A stretch of DNA of 64,000 bases from JAUXFS01 sp963772635 (GCA_963772635.1 CAVYYK010000027.1:46386-110385), one strand, 5' to 3'; shown: positions 44,149 through 53,554, counted from the stretch's first letter. The notes: generated by a model from the letters alone, not told the origin. Numbers and translations are program-made.

Positions 44149-44994
44149 ATGAACTATTCGCGGGCCGCAACGGTGCTGGTTTGCCTGGTCCTCGCCGGTC
44201 CGACCGCCGCCGCAGAGCCCGACTGGGGGAGCGTGTCGAGCCCGGCGCCACCTCCGGCACACGCCATTGGCGGTTATGCCCGGGGCTGTCTCGCCGGTGC
44301 GGTGGCGCTGCCGGCCGACGGACCGGGCTATCAGGCAATGCGGTTGTCGCGCGACCGGTTCTACGGCCATCCCCGGTTGATCCGATTCATCGAAGCCTTC
44401 GCCGAAGCGATGCGCGCCCAGGGCTGGGACGGCCTGCTCGTCGGCGACATGGCGCAGCCGCGCGGCGGACCGATGACCTCGGGACACGGCAGCCACCAGA
44501 CCGGTCTCGACGCCGACATCTGGTTCGAGCCGGAAGGCGGTCGTCTTTCCGACGCCGAACGGGAGGAGCGCCCCGCAATGTCCGTGGTGGCGGAGGACGG
44601 CGCGAGCGTCGACCCCGACCGCTGGACCGACGGTTATGAGCGGCTGCTGCGCACCGCCGCCGGCTTTCCGGAGGTCGAGCGCATCTTCGTCGGTGCGGCG
44701 ATCAAGCAGCACCTGTGCCGGACCGTCGGCGGGGATCGGCGGTGGCTCGGCAAGATCCGGCCTTGGTGGGGTCACGTGGAGCACTTCCACGTCCGTCTCG
44801 CTTGCCCGGCGGACGACGCCACCTGCAACGACCAAGCTCCGGTCCCCGCCGGCGACGGCTGTGACGAGACCCTCGCCTGGTGGTTCACCGACGACGCCAA
44901 GGCGGAGCTCGAACGGCTGCGCAAGCTGCCGCCGAAGCGCCTGACCCTGGACGACCTGCCGCCGGCGTGCCGGTCGGTGCTCGGGGGCTCCTGA
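44149..44994 (+). CDS. mepA: Penicillin-insensitive murein endopeptidase, MepA-like (M74)
   Basis: 281 residues with a signal peptide (1-22, ending TAAAEP). The zinc-site motifs are GHGSHQTGLDADIWF (His and Asp) and HVEHFHVRLACP (His pair), both intact, plus AIGGYARGCLAGAVALP near the start. The enzyme cuts DD- and LD-crosslinks of peptidoglycan in the periplasm. Co-directional with ggt and the SIMPL gene. It converges on the aap operon, with 15 bp between stops. Confidence 0.88.
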   Translation: MNYSRAATVLVCLVLAGPTAAAEPDWGSVSSPAPPPAHAIGGYARGCLAGAVALPADGPGYQAMRLSRDRFYGHPRLIRFIEAFAEAMRAQGWDGLLVGDMAQPRGGPMTSGHGSHQTGLDADIWFEPEGGRLSDAEREERPAMSVVAEDGASVDPDRWTDGYERLLRTAAGFPEVERIFVGAAIKQHLCRTVGGDRRWLGKIRPWWGHVEHFHVRLACPADDATCNDQAPVPAGDGCDETLAWWFTDDAKAELERLRKLPPKRLTLDDLPPACRSVLGGS

Positions 44995-45009
44995 ACGGCC
45001 GGTTCGTCG

Positions 45010-45771
45010 TCAGTGGGTCAGGATCTGGCTCAGGAACTTCTGGGTCCGTTCGCTCTTGGGATTGTCGAAGAACTCCTTGGGCGGCGCCATCTCGACGATG
45101 ATGCCCTCGTCCATGAACACCATGGTGTTGCCGACGGTCTTGGCGAAGCCCATCTCGTGGGTGACGCAGATCATCGTCATTCCCCCCTCGGCGAGCTCGA
45201 CCATCACGTCGAGCACCTCCTTGATCATCTCCGGATCCAGCGCCGAGGTCGGCTCGTCGAACAGCATGATCGACGGCTTCATGCACAGCGCCCGGGCGAT
45301 CGCCACCCGCTGCTGCTGGCCGCCGGAAAGCTGGCCGGGATACTTCTGCGCCTGTTCGGGGATGTGGACCCGCTCGAGGTATTCCATCGCCGTCGCCGTC
45401 GCCTCCTTCTTGGGCTGCTTCTGCACCCACATCGGCGACAGGGTGAGGTTTTCGAGGACGGTGAGATGGGGGAACAGGTTGAACTGCTGAAACACCATGC
45501 CGACGTTGCGGCGGATGCGCTCGACGGTGCGCACGTCGTTGGTGAGCTCGACGCCGTCGACGGTGATCTTGCCCTGCTGGTGCTCCTCGAGGCGATTGAC
45601 GCAGCGGATCATCGTCGACTTGCCCGAGCCCGATGGGCCGCACACCACCACCCGCTCGCCGCCCTGGACGGTCAGGTTGATGTCCTTGAGCACGTGAAAG
45701 GCGCCGTACCACTTGTTAACGCCTTCGAGGGTGATGGCCGCTTTGGATTCCGGGGTATCGCCAGGTGTCAT
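45010..45771 (-). CDS. aapP: General L-amino acid ABC transporter ATPase
   Basis: 253 residues. Walker A CGPSGSGKST, signature LSGGQQQRVAIARAL, Walker B MLFDEPTSALDPE, and the H-loop CVTHEMGFAKTV are all intact. Final gene of the aapJQMP operon (order on the minus strand: binding protein, two permeases, ATPase). Energises uptake of a broad range of L-amino acids. Confidence 0.93.
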   Translation of the reverse strand: MTPGDTPESKAAITLEGVNKWYGAFHVLKDINLTVQGGERVVVCGPSGSGKSTMIRCVNRLEEHQQGKITVDGVELTNDVRTVERIRRNVGMVFQQFNLFPHLTVLENLTLSPMWVQKQPKKEATATAMEYLERVHIPEQAQKYPGQLSGGQQQRVAIARALCMKPSIMLFDEPTSALDPEMIKEVLDVMVELAEGGMTMICVTHEMGFAKTVGNTMVFMDEGIIVEMAPPKEFFDNPKSERTQKFLSQILTH

Positions 45772-45793
45772 CGCGTCCTTCTCCTCTTACTCA

Positions 45794-46942
45794 TCAGCGC
45801 TTGTGCCCCGTCTCCAGCCGGCGCTCCAGGTACTGGCTGTAGCGGGACATGAAGAACGAGAACATCCAGTAGATCAGCGCCGCGAACAGGTAGCTTTCGA
45901 CATAGAACGCCCGCCACGGCGGGTCGGTGAGCGCCGTCTTGGCGGTTGTCAGCAGGTCGAACAGCCCGATGATGATCACCAGCGAGGTGTCCTTGAACAT
46001 GCTGATGAACTGGTTGACGATCGGCGGGATCGAGATCTTCAGCGCCTGCGGCAGGATGATGAAAAACGTCTTTTTCCAGTAGGTCAGCCCGAGCGCGTCG
46101 GCCGCCTCGTACTGGCCGCGCGGGATCGCCTGCAGGCCGCCGCGGATCGCCTCCGCCAGATAGGCGGCGGTGAATATGATGATCCCGACCTGGGCGCGCA
46201 GCAGCTTGTCGATGGTCATCCCCTCGGGCAGGAACAGCGGGAACATCACCGAGGCCATGAACAGGACGCTGATCAGCGGAACCCCGCGGACGAACTCGAT
46301 AAAGCCGACGCAGACGGCGCGGATCCCCGGCAGGTCCGAGCGCCGGCCCAACGCCAGCAGAATGGCGATAGGGAACGAGCAGACGATACCGACCGAGGCG
46401 AGAATCAACGTCAGCGGCAGCCCGCCCCAACGGGCGTTCTCGACGAACGTCAATCCGAAGACGCCGCCCCACATCAACAGGCCGCAGACGGGCACGACCA
46501 CCGACCACAGCACCGCAAGCCACGGCCGCCAGAACAGCGGATTGCACGAAACCACCAACGTTGCGACGAACAACGCCATCGCCAGCAACGGCCGCCAGTG
46601 CTCGTCGAACGGATAGAGGCCGAACAGGATGAAGCGGTGTTTTTCGGTTATGAACGCCCAACAGGCCCCCTCGGCGGCGCGGCACAGCGCCGGGTCGCCG
46701 CCCGACCACACCGCGTCGATGAATACCCAGGAGATCATCGGCGGCACTGTTAGCCACAACAACCACAGGCAGACCAGAGTCAGCACCGTGTTGGGAATGC
46801 TGGAGAACAGGTGTTGGCGGACCCAGCCGACGGCGAGCGCGGGACTCGACGGCGGCGCCTCCGGCGGCGGCAGGCTGACGTCCCTCGGCTCCTCTTCGCG
46901 GGCGATGATCTCACCGGGGGTTTGGTCGCGGCGGCGGGCCAT
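45794..46942 (-). CDS. aapM: General L-amino acid ABC transporter permease
   Basis: 382 residues with about eight membrane helices. A long N-terminal part precedes the typical amino-acid permease domain. EAA loop: YEAADALGLTYWKKTFFIILP, plus FVRGVPLISVLFMASVMFPLF. Length and N-terminal extension match AapM/BztC rather than short HisM-type permeases. Starts 3 bp after the stop of the upstream permease gene. Confidence 0.92.
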   Translation of the reverse strand: MARRRDQTPGEIIAREEEPRDVSLPPPEAPPSSPALAVGWVRQHLFSSIPNTVLTLVCLWLLWLTVPPMISWVFIDAVWSGGDPALCRAAEGACWAFITEKHRFILFGLYPFDEHWRPLLAMALFVATLVVSCNPLFWRPWLAVLWSVVVPVCGLLMWGGVFGLTFVENARWGGLPLTLILASVGIVCSFPIAILLALGRRSDLPGIRAVCVGFIEFVRGVPLISVLFMASVMFPLFLPEGMTIDKLLRAQVGIIIFTAAYLAEAIRGGLQAIPRGQYEAADALGLTYWKKTFFIILPQALKISIPPIVNQFISMFKDTSLVIIIGLFDLLTTAKTALTDPPWRAFYVESYLFAALIYWMFSFFMSRYSQYLERRLETGHKR

Positions 46943-46945
46943 CGC

Positions 46946-48136
46946 TCAGCGTCCCCCCTTGAGGGCGATCCGCCGGTTGTACCAGTTCATGAACGCCGAG
47001 ATGGACAGACTGATGGTCAGATAGACCGCCATGATGATGGCGATACCCTCGATTGCTTGACCGGTCTGGTTGATCGAGGTGTTGGCGACGCTGACCAGAT
47101 CCGGGAAGCCGATGGCGACCGCCAGCGACGAATTCTTGGCCAGGTTGAGGTACTGGCTGGTCAGCGGCGGGATGATCACCCGGAGCGCCTGCGGCAGCAG
47201 GATCAGCCGCATCACCAGCGACTTGCGCAGGCCGAGCGCGAGCCCGGCTTCGGTCTGGCCGTGGGAGACCGCGAGGATGCCGCCGCGAACGATCTCGGCG
47301 ATGTAGGTGCCGGTATAGGCGACGAGGCCGATGAGCAGCGCCGCGAACTCCGGCGACAACACCGAGCCGCCCTGGAAGTTGAAGCCCTTGAGCTCGGGGG
47401 TGTCCATTGCCGTCGGCGCGCCGCCGAGCACATAGACCACGACCGGCAGCCCGATGATCAGCGCCAAACCGACCCGGAACGACGGAAAGATCTGGCCGGT
47501 CCGTTCCTGGCGCTTGCGGGCCCATCTGCTTACGCCCCACGCCCCGACGATGCCGGCGATCAGCGCCACCACCATCACCGTGTAGGTGGTCTCCCAGACC
47601 GGGACCGGGATCCCGAACCCCCGATTGCTGAGGAATACCCCCGCAATGGGCGTGAACGCCTGACGCGGGCTGGGCAACCCCTCGGTGATCAGCGAGTACC
47701 AGAAGAACAGCTGCAGCAGCACCGGGATGTTCCTGAGCCCCTCGACATAGAAGGTCGCGAACTTGGCGATGAGCCAGTTGGTGGACAGGCGGGCGACGCC
47801 GGCGACGGTGCCGAGGATGCTGGCCAGGATGATGCCGAGCACCGACACCTTCAGCGTGTTGAGCAATCCCACCACCAGCACACGGAAATAGGTATCGGCG
47901 GGGCTATAGGGGATCGGGCTTTCGCTGACGTCGAAGCCCGCCTCGCGTTCGAGGAAGCCGAACCCGGTGGCGATGTTGCGGCTCTCCAGATTGGTGAGCG
48001 TATTGCTGATCAGATACCAGGCGAGCAGAGCGACGCCGCCGAGGACGAGGATCTGGTACAGCACGGCGCGGGTGCGCCGGTCGTTCCACCAGGCGACACG
48101 CGCCTCGCCGGACGGTGGGGAGGACGGTCGGGCCAT
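46946..48136 (-). CDS. aapQ: General L-amino acid ABC transporter permease
   Basis: 396 residues with about eight helices. A large insertion between the first helices (ESPIPYSPADTYFRVLVVG) is characteristic of AapQ/BztB. EAA loop: EAGLALGLRKSLVMRLILLP. NIPVLLQLFFWY is the conserved permease entry motif. Separated from the binding-protein gene by a strong hairpin. Confidence 0.92.
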   Translation of the reverse strand: MARPSSPPSGEARVAWWNDRRTRAVLYQILVLGGVALLAWYLISNTLTNLESRNIATGFGFLEREAGFDVSESPIPYSPADTYFRVLVVGLLNTLKVSVLGIILASILGTVAGVARLSTNWLIAKFATFYVEGLRNIPVLLQLFFWYSLITEGLPSPRQAFTPIAGVFLSNRGFGIPVPVWETTYTVMVVALIAGIVGAWGVSRWARKRQERTGQIFPSFRVGLALIIGLPVVVYVLGGAPTAMDTPELKGFNFQGGSVLSPEFAALLIGLVAYTGTYIAEIVRGGILAVSHGQTEAGLALGLRKSLVMRLILLPQALRVIIPPLTSQYLNLAKNSSLAVAIGFPDLVSVANTSINQTGQAIEGIAIIMAVYLTISLSISAFMNWYNRRIALKGGR

Positions 48137-48155
48137 CGCTGTCTCCGCTGAGGGT

Positions 48156-48187
48156 GCCGCCGTCCCGCCGCTGGGCGGGACGGCGGC
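48156..48187 (-). terminator. Strong 14-bp hairpin between aapJ and aapQ
   Basis: Perfect GC-only arms (GCCGCCGTCCCGCC at 48156-48169 and its complement at 48174-48187) with a 4-nt loop, located 10 bp after the aapJ stop. There is no T-run. Such intercistronic hairpins after binding-protein genes typically protect the upstream mRNA or cause partial termination, giving excess binding protein. Confidence 0.6.
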
Positions 48188-48197
48188 GATCCCAATT

Positions 48198-49223
48198 CTA
48201 GCGGAAAGCCGGCGAGTACATCAGACCACCCTTGGTCCACAGCGCGTTGAGGCCCCGCGGCAGCTGCAACTTGGACTCCATGCCGACGTTGCGCTCGTAG
48301 ATCTCGCCGTAATTGCCCACCTGCTTGACGGCGTTGTAGGCCCAGGCCTCGTCGAGACCGAGATTGCCGCCCATGCCGGGCGTCGTCCCGACCAGACGCA
48401 TCACGGTGGGATCGGTGCTGTTCTTGGCCTCGTCGATGTTCTTCGAGGTCACGCCCTTCTCTTCCGCCTCCAAGAGGGCGTAGAGCGTCCATTTGACGAC
48501 GTCGAACCACTGGTCGTCGCCCTGGCGCACCGCCGGCGCCAGCGGCTCCTTGGAGATGATCTCCGGCAGGATCACGTGATCGGCCGGGTTCGGGGTGTCG
48601 TTGGCGCGGATGGCGGCGAGCTGCGAGGCGTCCGAGGTGATGGCGTCGCAGCGTCCGGCGAGATACGCGGCGGTGACCTCCTCGTACTTCTCGATGGTCA
48701 CCGGCGTGAAGTTCATTTTGTTGGCGCGGAAGAAGTCGGCCAGGTTGACCTCGGTGGTGGTGCCGGTCTGCACGCAGACGGTGGCGCCGTCCAGTTCCAG
48801 CGCGCTCTTCAGCCCGAGCTTCTTCGGCACCATGAACCCCTGACCGTCGTAATAGTTGACCACCGTGAAATTGAGCCCGTTGGCGGTATCGCGGGTCAGC
48901 GTCCAGGTGGTGTTGCGCGACAGCATGTCGATCTCGCCCGACTGCAAGGCGGTAAGGCGCGCCTGCGCGCTGAGCGGCACGTACTTGACCTTGTTGGCGT
49001 CGCCGAATACGGCGGCCGCGACGGCGCGGCACATGTCGATGTCGAGGCCTTTCCATACTCCCTTGTCGTCCGGGGCGCCGAACCCGTAGAGCCCGGTGTG
49101 GACGCCGCAAATCAATTCGCCGCGGGCCTTCACCGCGTCGAAGGTGGCGCCGGCGAGGGCGCTGGAAACGCCGCCGGCGAGGACAAGGCTGGCCACGGCG
49201 GCGCCGTGGATAAATCGCTTCAT
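48198..49223 (-). CDS. aapJ: General L-amino acid periplasmic binding protein
   Basis: 341 residues, signal peptide 1-24 (ending SALAG). The SBP family 3 pattern is clear: ARGELICGVHTGLYGFGAPD, GLDIDMCRAVAAAVFGD, GEIDMLSRNTTWT, and GLDEAWAYNAVKQVGNYGEIYERNVG. Length matches AapJ/BztA. First gene of the operon; a 220-bp divergent spacer separates it from bioM. Confidence 0.93.
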   Translation of the reverse strand: MKRFIHGAAVASLVLAGGVSSALAGATFDAVKARGELICGVHTGLYGFGAPDDKGVWKGLDIDMCRAVAAAVFGDANKVKYVPLSAQARLTALQSGEIDMLSRNTTWTLTRDTANGLNFTVVNYYDGQGFMVPKKLGLKSALELDGATVCVQTGTTTEVNLADFFRANKMNFTPVTIEKYEEVTAAYLAGRCDAITSDASQLAAIRANDTPNPADHVILPEIISKEPLAPAVRQGDDQWFDVVKWTLYALLEAEEKGVTSKNIDEAKNSTDPTVMRLVGTTPGMGGNLGLDEAWAYNAVKQVGNYGEIYERNVGMESKLQLPRGLNALWTKGGLMYSPAFR

Positions 49224-49443
49224 GGTACGTTCTCCCTCTATGGTTTCCCGAACGGCCGCGCCGGACGAAATCCGCTCGGCGATGCCGTCGCACGTTCAAG
49301 TGCGCATTTTCTACATTTTGAATTAAATCCCCCATCGACCGCAACCTCTAATCGTATCGCCGCGGCAACAGTGGTCTTTTTCCCGGTTTTGTGGTTGGGT
49401 GCCGCGCGCCGTTCCACGGCGACACATCTCTCGATCGTAAGTC

Positions 49444-50118
49444 ATGATTGAAATCAGCAACGTCAGCCACCGTTTCGGCGAACGGACCGTTCTCAGGGAC
49501 ATCGACCTCACCATCACCGAGCGGCGGGTCGCCGTCATCGGCAGCAACGGTTCGGGCAAGAGCACCTTCGTCCGCCTGCTCAACGGTCTCTTGATACCCG
49601 AGCAAGGCCGCGTGCGGATCGGCGGACTCGATACCCGCGAGGACGCCAAGGCGGTGCGCCGCAAGGTCGGCTTCGTCTTCCAGGACCCGGATTCGCAGAT
49701 CGTCATGCCGCTGGTCGAGGAGGATATCGCCTTCGGCCTCAAGAACCTGAGGCTCGATCGCCGGCAGATCGCCCGCAAGGTCGACGCGGTGTTGGGCCGT
49801 TACGGTCTCGAGCCGCTGCGCCATCAGGCCACCCACACCCTCAGCGGCGGCGAGAAGCAGTTGCTGGCGCTGTCGTCGGTGCTGGTGCTGGAGCCGGAGA
49901 TCATCGTTTTCGACGAGCCGACGACCCTTTTGGACCTCCGCAACAAGCGGTTGATGCTCTCGATTCTCGACCAGTTGCCACAGACCGCGATCGTCGTTTC
50001 CCACGATCTCGACATGCTCGACGGGTTCGATCGGGTACTGGTGTTCGACGCCGGACGGGTGGTCATGGACGGGCCGCCGGCGGCGGCGATCCCGCACTAT
50101 CTGGGCCTGATGGCATGA
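49444..50118 (+). CDS. bioM: Biotin ECF transporter ATPase BioM
   Basis: 224 residues, CbiO-like ATPase: Walker A GSNGSGKST, Q-loop FQDPDSQIVMPLVEEDIAFG (typical of ECF ATPases), signature LSGGEKQ, Walker B IIVFDEPTT. The bioN gene overlaps its stop by 4 bp, and bioY follows. With BioN and BioY it forms the high-affinity biotin importer. The substrate is assigned from the presence of BioY. Confidence 0.9.
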   Translation: MIEISNVSHRFGERTVLRDIDLTITERRVAVIGSNGSGKSTFVRLLNGLLIPEQGRVRIGGLDTREDAKAVRRKVGFVFQDPDSQIVMPLVEEDIAFGLKNLRLDRRQIARKVDAVLGRYGLEPLRHQATHTLSGGEKQLLALSSVLVLEPEIIVFDEPTTLLDLRNKRLMLSILDQLPQTAIVVSHDLDMLDGFDRVLVFDAGRVVMDGPPAAAIPHYLGLMA

Positions 50119-50849
50119 TCCTCGGCCTCTATGTCCACCGGCAGACGCCGATCCACCGTATCCCGGCGGCGGTCAAGGTGCTGACCCTGTTTGCCGCCGG
50201 CATCGGCGTGTTCCTGGTCCCGAACCCGCTGTGGCTGCTGCCGGCGCTGGCCGCGGTCGTCGGCCTGATGGTGCTGGCCCGGGTGCCGCTCGGCGAGACC
50301 GTCCGCCAGCTCCGCCCGGTCGCGGTGCTGATCCTGATCATCTTCCTCGTCCACGGCTGGTTCACCAGCTGGACGCTGGGGTCGCTGGTGGTGCTGCGCT
50401 TCGCCGTTTTGCTGCTGCTGGCGCTGCTGGTCACCTTCACCACCCGGATTTCGGAGATGATCGAGGTGCTGGAGCGGGCGTTCGCGCCTTTGAGAGTATT
50501 CGGCGTCAACCCCGAAAAACTGAGCCTGATGCTGTCGCTGGCGCTTCGCTTCATCCCGCTGCTGTTCGAGAAGTTCCAGGAGATCCGCGAGGCGCAGCGG
50601 GCCCGCGGCCTCGACCGCAACATCCTCGCGCTGCTGATGCCGCTGCTGATCAAGACCCTGAGGATGGCGAACGACCTCACCGACGCCATCGACGCCCGCG
50701 GCTACGACCCCGACCACCGGCCCTCCGACCCTCGCCCGCTAAATTGCGGATCGGTGATGTTGTTTCGTCTGTATTGCCACTGCAAACACCGTTATAAGCC
50801 GCCCGACGACCCAATTCGAGCCGTCTGGAGGAAAAGGGAAACACCGTGA
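50115..50849 (+). CDS. bioN: Biotin ECF transporter T-component BioN
   Basis: 244 residues. Five hydrophobic segments in the first 120 residues and the two Ala-Arg-Gly coupling motifs of EcfT proteins (AQRARGLDRN and IDARGYDPDH). The last 45 residues after the second motif are Arg/Cys-rich and unlike the family (C-terminus usually ends soon after), so the true end might be earlier with an indel near 50740, or it is an added tail. The end overlaps the bioY start (GTGA). Confidence 0.87.
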   Translation: MILGLYVHRQTPIHRIPAAVKVLTLFAAGIGVFLVPNPLWLLPALAAVVGLMVLARVPLGETVRQLRPVAVLILIIFLVHGWFTSWTLGSLVVLRFAVLLLLALLVTFTTRISEMIEVLERAFAPLRVFGVNPEKLSLMLSLALRFIPLLFEKFQEIREAQRARGLDRNILALLMPLLIKTLRMANDLTDAIDARGYDPDHRPSDPRPLNCGSVMLFRLYCHCKHRYKPPDDPIRAVWRKRETP

Positions 50850-51412
50850 GCACCCGCGACATGGTCTACGTCGCCCTGTTCGCCGCCGTCGTCGCGGTCC
50901 TGGGGTTGTTTCCGCCGATCGTCCTGCCGGTGGTCGCCGTCCCGATCACCGCCCAGTCGATGGGGGTGATGCTGGCCGGCTCGGTGCTCGGCGCCAGGCG
51001 CGGCGGCCTCGCCATCCTTCTGTTCCTGATCCTGGTCGCGGTCGGCGTGCCGATCCTCGCGGGGGGGCGCGGCGGCTTCGGGGTGCTGCTCGGACCCGGC
51101 GGCGGCTTCCTGTTCAGCTGGCCGATCGCCGCGTTCCTCATCGGCCTGATGGTCGAGCGCAACTGGCATCGGCTTAACATTTTCGTCGCCTTCCTGATCA
51201 ACGTGATCGGCGGCATCCTGTTCGTCTACGCCTGCGGCGTGCCATGGGTGGCGGTGGTCGCCGAAATCGGCCTCGACAAGGCGTTTGTCGGCTCGCTCGG
51301 CTTCATCCCCGGCGACCTGATCAAGGCGGCGATCGCCGCCCTCGTCGCCGTCACCCTCAAACGCGCCTACCCGATCATCGAGGCGCGCCGGTCTCCAACC
51401 GAGTCGCCGTGA
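50846..51412 (+). CDS. bioY: Biotin transporter substrate-binding subunit BioY
   Basis: 188 residues from GTG 50846, with GGAGG 15 nt upstream. Six membrane helices and the BioY pattern VPITAQSMGVMLAGSVLGARRG, GGRGGFGVLLGPGGGFLFSWP, and FIPGDLIKAAIAALVA are all present. It binds biotin and, with BioMN, imports it. Confidence 0.92.
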   Translation: MSTRDMVYVALFAAVVAVLGLFPPIVLPVVAVPITAQSMGVMLAGSVLGARRGGLAILLFLILVAVGVPILAGGRGGFGVLLGPGGGFLFSWPIAAFLIGLMVERNWHRLNIFVAFLINVIGGILFVYACGVPWVAVVAEIGLDKAFVGSLGFIPGDLIKAAIAALVAVTLKRAYPIIEARRSPTESP

Positions 51413-51419
51413 GATCCAT

Positions 51420-51818
51420 TCATTCGGATGGCGACCCGGCCCCCCTTTCCAGAATTTCCGTGATCGTCGATACCGTTTGTTCCGCTCGATTCAGAATGGG
51501 CTCGATATCTTCGGCCGAGATTCTTCTCGTCAAGTCGTAGTCGGCAATGGTCTTGTATTCGTACGCCCGGGCCAGAAAACGACCAAGGTCTTGATCGAGC
51601 CCGTCATCGACAACGACCTGGCCAAAGGCTTGCCGAACGCCGCTGTGAGTCTTCGGGGTTTTCCCCGTCCGCTCGAAAACCATTGCCTTGGCTGCATGGA
51701 AGACGGCCAGGTAGGCTTCACGGGCGGCAATGTCCGGAATGGCAATCGACGCTATGGCTCGTGCGTTCCCCAGATCCCGTTCGGCCCTTCTCAGCAGCTC
51801 CCGAGCAATCGGCGTCAA
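51420..51818 (-). CDS. HEPN-domain protein (UPF0332 type), partner of a minimal nucleotidyltransferase
   Basis: 132 residues from TTG 51818, which overlaps the upstream gene's stop. Upstream in-frame ATG (51932) would lie inside that gene and is less likely. ARELLRRAERDLGNARAI and REAYLAVFHAAKAMVFERTG, then KTHSGVRQAFG are the UPF0332 signature. HEPN proteins paired with MNT enzymes act as toxin or RNase controlled by nucleotidylation (family knowledge). Confidence 0.8.
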   Translation of the reverse strand: MTPIARELLRRAERDLGNARAIASIAIPDIAAREAYLAVFHAAKAMVFERTGKTPKTHSGVRQAFGQVVVDDGLDQDLGRFLARAYEYKTIADYDLTRRISAEDIEPILNRAEQTVSTITEILERGAGSPSE

Positions 51819-52123
51819 AGCGGCAAACCGTCGCGGCGAATGTTCGCCATGAGAATCGTATTCTTGTGTCGTTCGTCGGCGGGGAAGGGAAGAGGGCAGA
51901 CGACGGCGCCGGTCTCTTTTTGAATATCCCAAGAGAGATCCGCAAGTCGATCAACCTCGTCCAATCCACCCGTGTAATCCCTCAAAAAGACGGCGACATC
52001 ATAGTCTGAAGTGATGCCAGCCTGCCCACGGGCCCGAGAGCCGAACAGCACGACGCTTTCGACGCGGTCCTCGTAAATGCGTTTCAGATCTCGTCTCAGC
52101 CGATCGAGTACAGGGTCTGTCAT
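51815..52123 (-). CDS. Minimal nucleotidyltransferase (MNT), MntA-like antitoxin
   Basis: 102 residues. VVLFGSRARGQAGITSDYDVAVFL is the full nucleotidyltransferase motif (GSRARG plus the DxD-type acidic pair). It precedes and overlaps the HEPN gene by 4 bp. In MntA-HepT systems the MNT adenylylates the HEPN toxin and inactivates it. The same is expected here. Confidence 0.85.
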   Translation of the reverse strand: MTDPVLDRLRRDLKRIYEDRVESVVLFGSRARGQAGITSDYDVAVFLRDYTGGLDEVDRLADLSWDIQKETGAVVCPLPFPADERHKNTILMANIRRDGLPL

Positions 52124-52231
52124 CTCATCACCACAAGCACCAACTGCAATTTGGTTCTGAAACAGTATGCCAGAAATGGGTTTGAGGAACGAGCGGATTG
52201 GAATGCATTCGGTCCGGCGTTGATCAGTTCG

Positions 52232-52534
52232 ACCCGGCCGGGCGAGCCGTCAGTCTGCGCATCTCCGGCGCGCCCCAGGTGAGCGCCATGACCACCAGCC
52301 CCAGCGCCGCCGCCCCGGTGGCAATGTAGAACGGCAGGCGGATATCGACGCTCATCAGGCCGCCGCCGATCAGCGACATGATCCCGCCGGCGAGGCAGAA
52401 CACCGCCGTCGTCACCCCCATCACCCAGCCCTGGTCCGCCTCGCCGACGCCGCCGGAGAAGATGCCGAGCACCGTGGGATAGGACACGCCGAAGAAGAAG
52501 TAGAACAAGAACACCACCACCAGCCCGATGGCCC
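52232..52534 (-). pseudogene. Detached 3' end of an MFS gene, with internal deletion
   Basis: 52232-52515 is a direct copy of 53566-53849 (offset 1334, 284 bp, four mismatches by hand count), i.e. the 3' end of the MFS gene. The copy then jumps at the repeated stretch AAGAACACC to sequence matching the MFS gene near 54232-54250, so about 370 bp in between is missing. It has no start and cannot be a transporter. It marks the far border of the PEP-CTERM gene insertion. Confidence 0.85.
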
Positions 52535-52644
52535 CTGCCGACGGCTGCCTGCCGCGCCGAATCGGGCGCGCCGAATCGGGCTGGTAAAAACGCCATAAAA
52601 GTTGTATAGTTCTGTTCAAAAGATCAACCATGGGGAGCAGGGAC

Positions 52645-53496
52645 ATGCGCGGAACGACAGCCGCTGTCGCGTTTTTGGTGCTGTTTTCAGGCAAGGCCAT
52701 CGCCGAGCCCTTCGGCATCATGTTCGAGAGCGACCAGAATGAGATCGGCGGCTCCGAGCTCGCCTTCAACACCTACGCGTCGCTCGCCGACATCTTGGGT
52801 GCCAACGCGACCTCTTCGACGTTCTCCGACATCAACGTCAACGCCCCGTTCTCCACCACCGGCATCACCTGGGACGGCAGCCAGTTCATCGTCATGTTCG
52901 AGAGCGACCAGAACGAGATCGGCGGCTCCGAGCTCGCCTTCAACACCTACGCATCGCTCGCCGACATCTTGGATGCCACCGCGACCTCTTCGACGTTCTC
53001 CGACATCAACGTCAACGCCCCGTTCTCCACCACCGGCATCACCTGGGACGGCAGCCAGTTCATCGTCATGTTCGAGAGCGACCAGAACGAGATCGGCGGC
53101 TCCGAGCTCGCCTTCAACACCTACGCGTCGCTCGCCGACATCTTGGGTGCCACCGCGACCTCTTCGACGTTCTCCGACATCAACGTCAACGCGCCGTTCA
53201 CCACCACCGGCATCACGTTTGACGGCAGCCAGTTCATCATCATGTTCGAGAGCGACCAGAACGAGATCGGCGGCTCCGAGCTCGCCTTCAACACCTACGC
53301 ATCGCTCACCGACATCTTGGGTGCCAACGCGACCTCCTCGACGTTCTCCGACATCAACGTCAACGCCCCATTCACCTCTTCGGGACTCTATTTCGTGCCG
53401 CCTCAAGCCTCGGTGCCGGAGCCGGCGACGCTAACGCTGTTTGCGCCGCTGCTCGCCGGGCTCGCCTTGATGCTCCGGCGCACTCTTTCCGCCTGA
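52645..53496 (+). CDS. PEP-CTERM exported protein made of four 58-residue repeats
   Basis: 283 residues. ATG 52645 is preferred (GGGGAG 7 nt upstream) over 52630. Signal peptide 1-21 (ending AIAEP). Four near-identical repeats of 58 residues follow, each with FESDQNEIGGSELAFNTYAS, DINVNAPF and WDGSQFI segments; the pattern could be beta-propeller-like blades. The C-terminus is a PEP-CTERM sorting signal: VPEPATLTLF, a hydrophobic helix, then RRTLSA. Export and cleavage would need an exosortase, not encoded here. The gene is on the opposite strand to the flanking MFS sequences. Confidence 0.85.
   Translation: MRGTTAAVAFLVLFSGKAIAEPFGIMFESDQNEIGGSELAFNTYASLADILGANATSSTFSDINVNAPFSTTGITWDGSQFIVMFESDQNEIGGSELAFNTYASLADILDATATSSTFSDINVNAPFSTTGITWDGSQFIVMFESDQNEIGGSELAFNTYASLADILGATATSSTFSDINVNAPFTTTGITFDGSQFIIMFESDQNEIGGSELAFNTYASLTDILGANATSSTFSDINVNAPFTSSGLYFVPPQASVPEPATLTLFAPLLAGLALMLRRTLSA
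52720..53393 (+). repeat. Tandem 174-bp repeats inside the PEP-CTERM gene
   Basis: Units start at 52720, 52894, 53068 and 53242 (exactly 174 bp apart); the fourth is cut to about 152 bp. They are nearly identical at the DNA level, so array expansion is recent or kept uniform by recombination. Confidence 0.92.
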
Positions 53497-53554
53497 CGGC
53501 GGCGCCAGAACCCGAAGCGGGAGGACGAGTCTTCGTTGAGGGCGGTTGGTGCGC

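Noticed and set aside
52720..53393. CRISPR-like repeat array
   Set aside because: Unit is 174 bp, in-frame, with no spacers; it is a protein tandem repeat.
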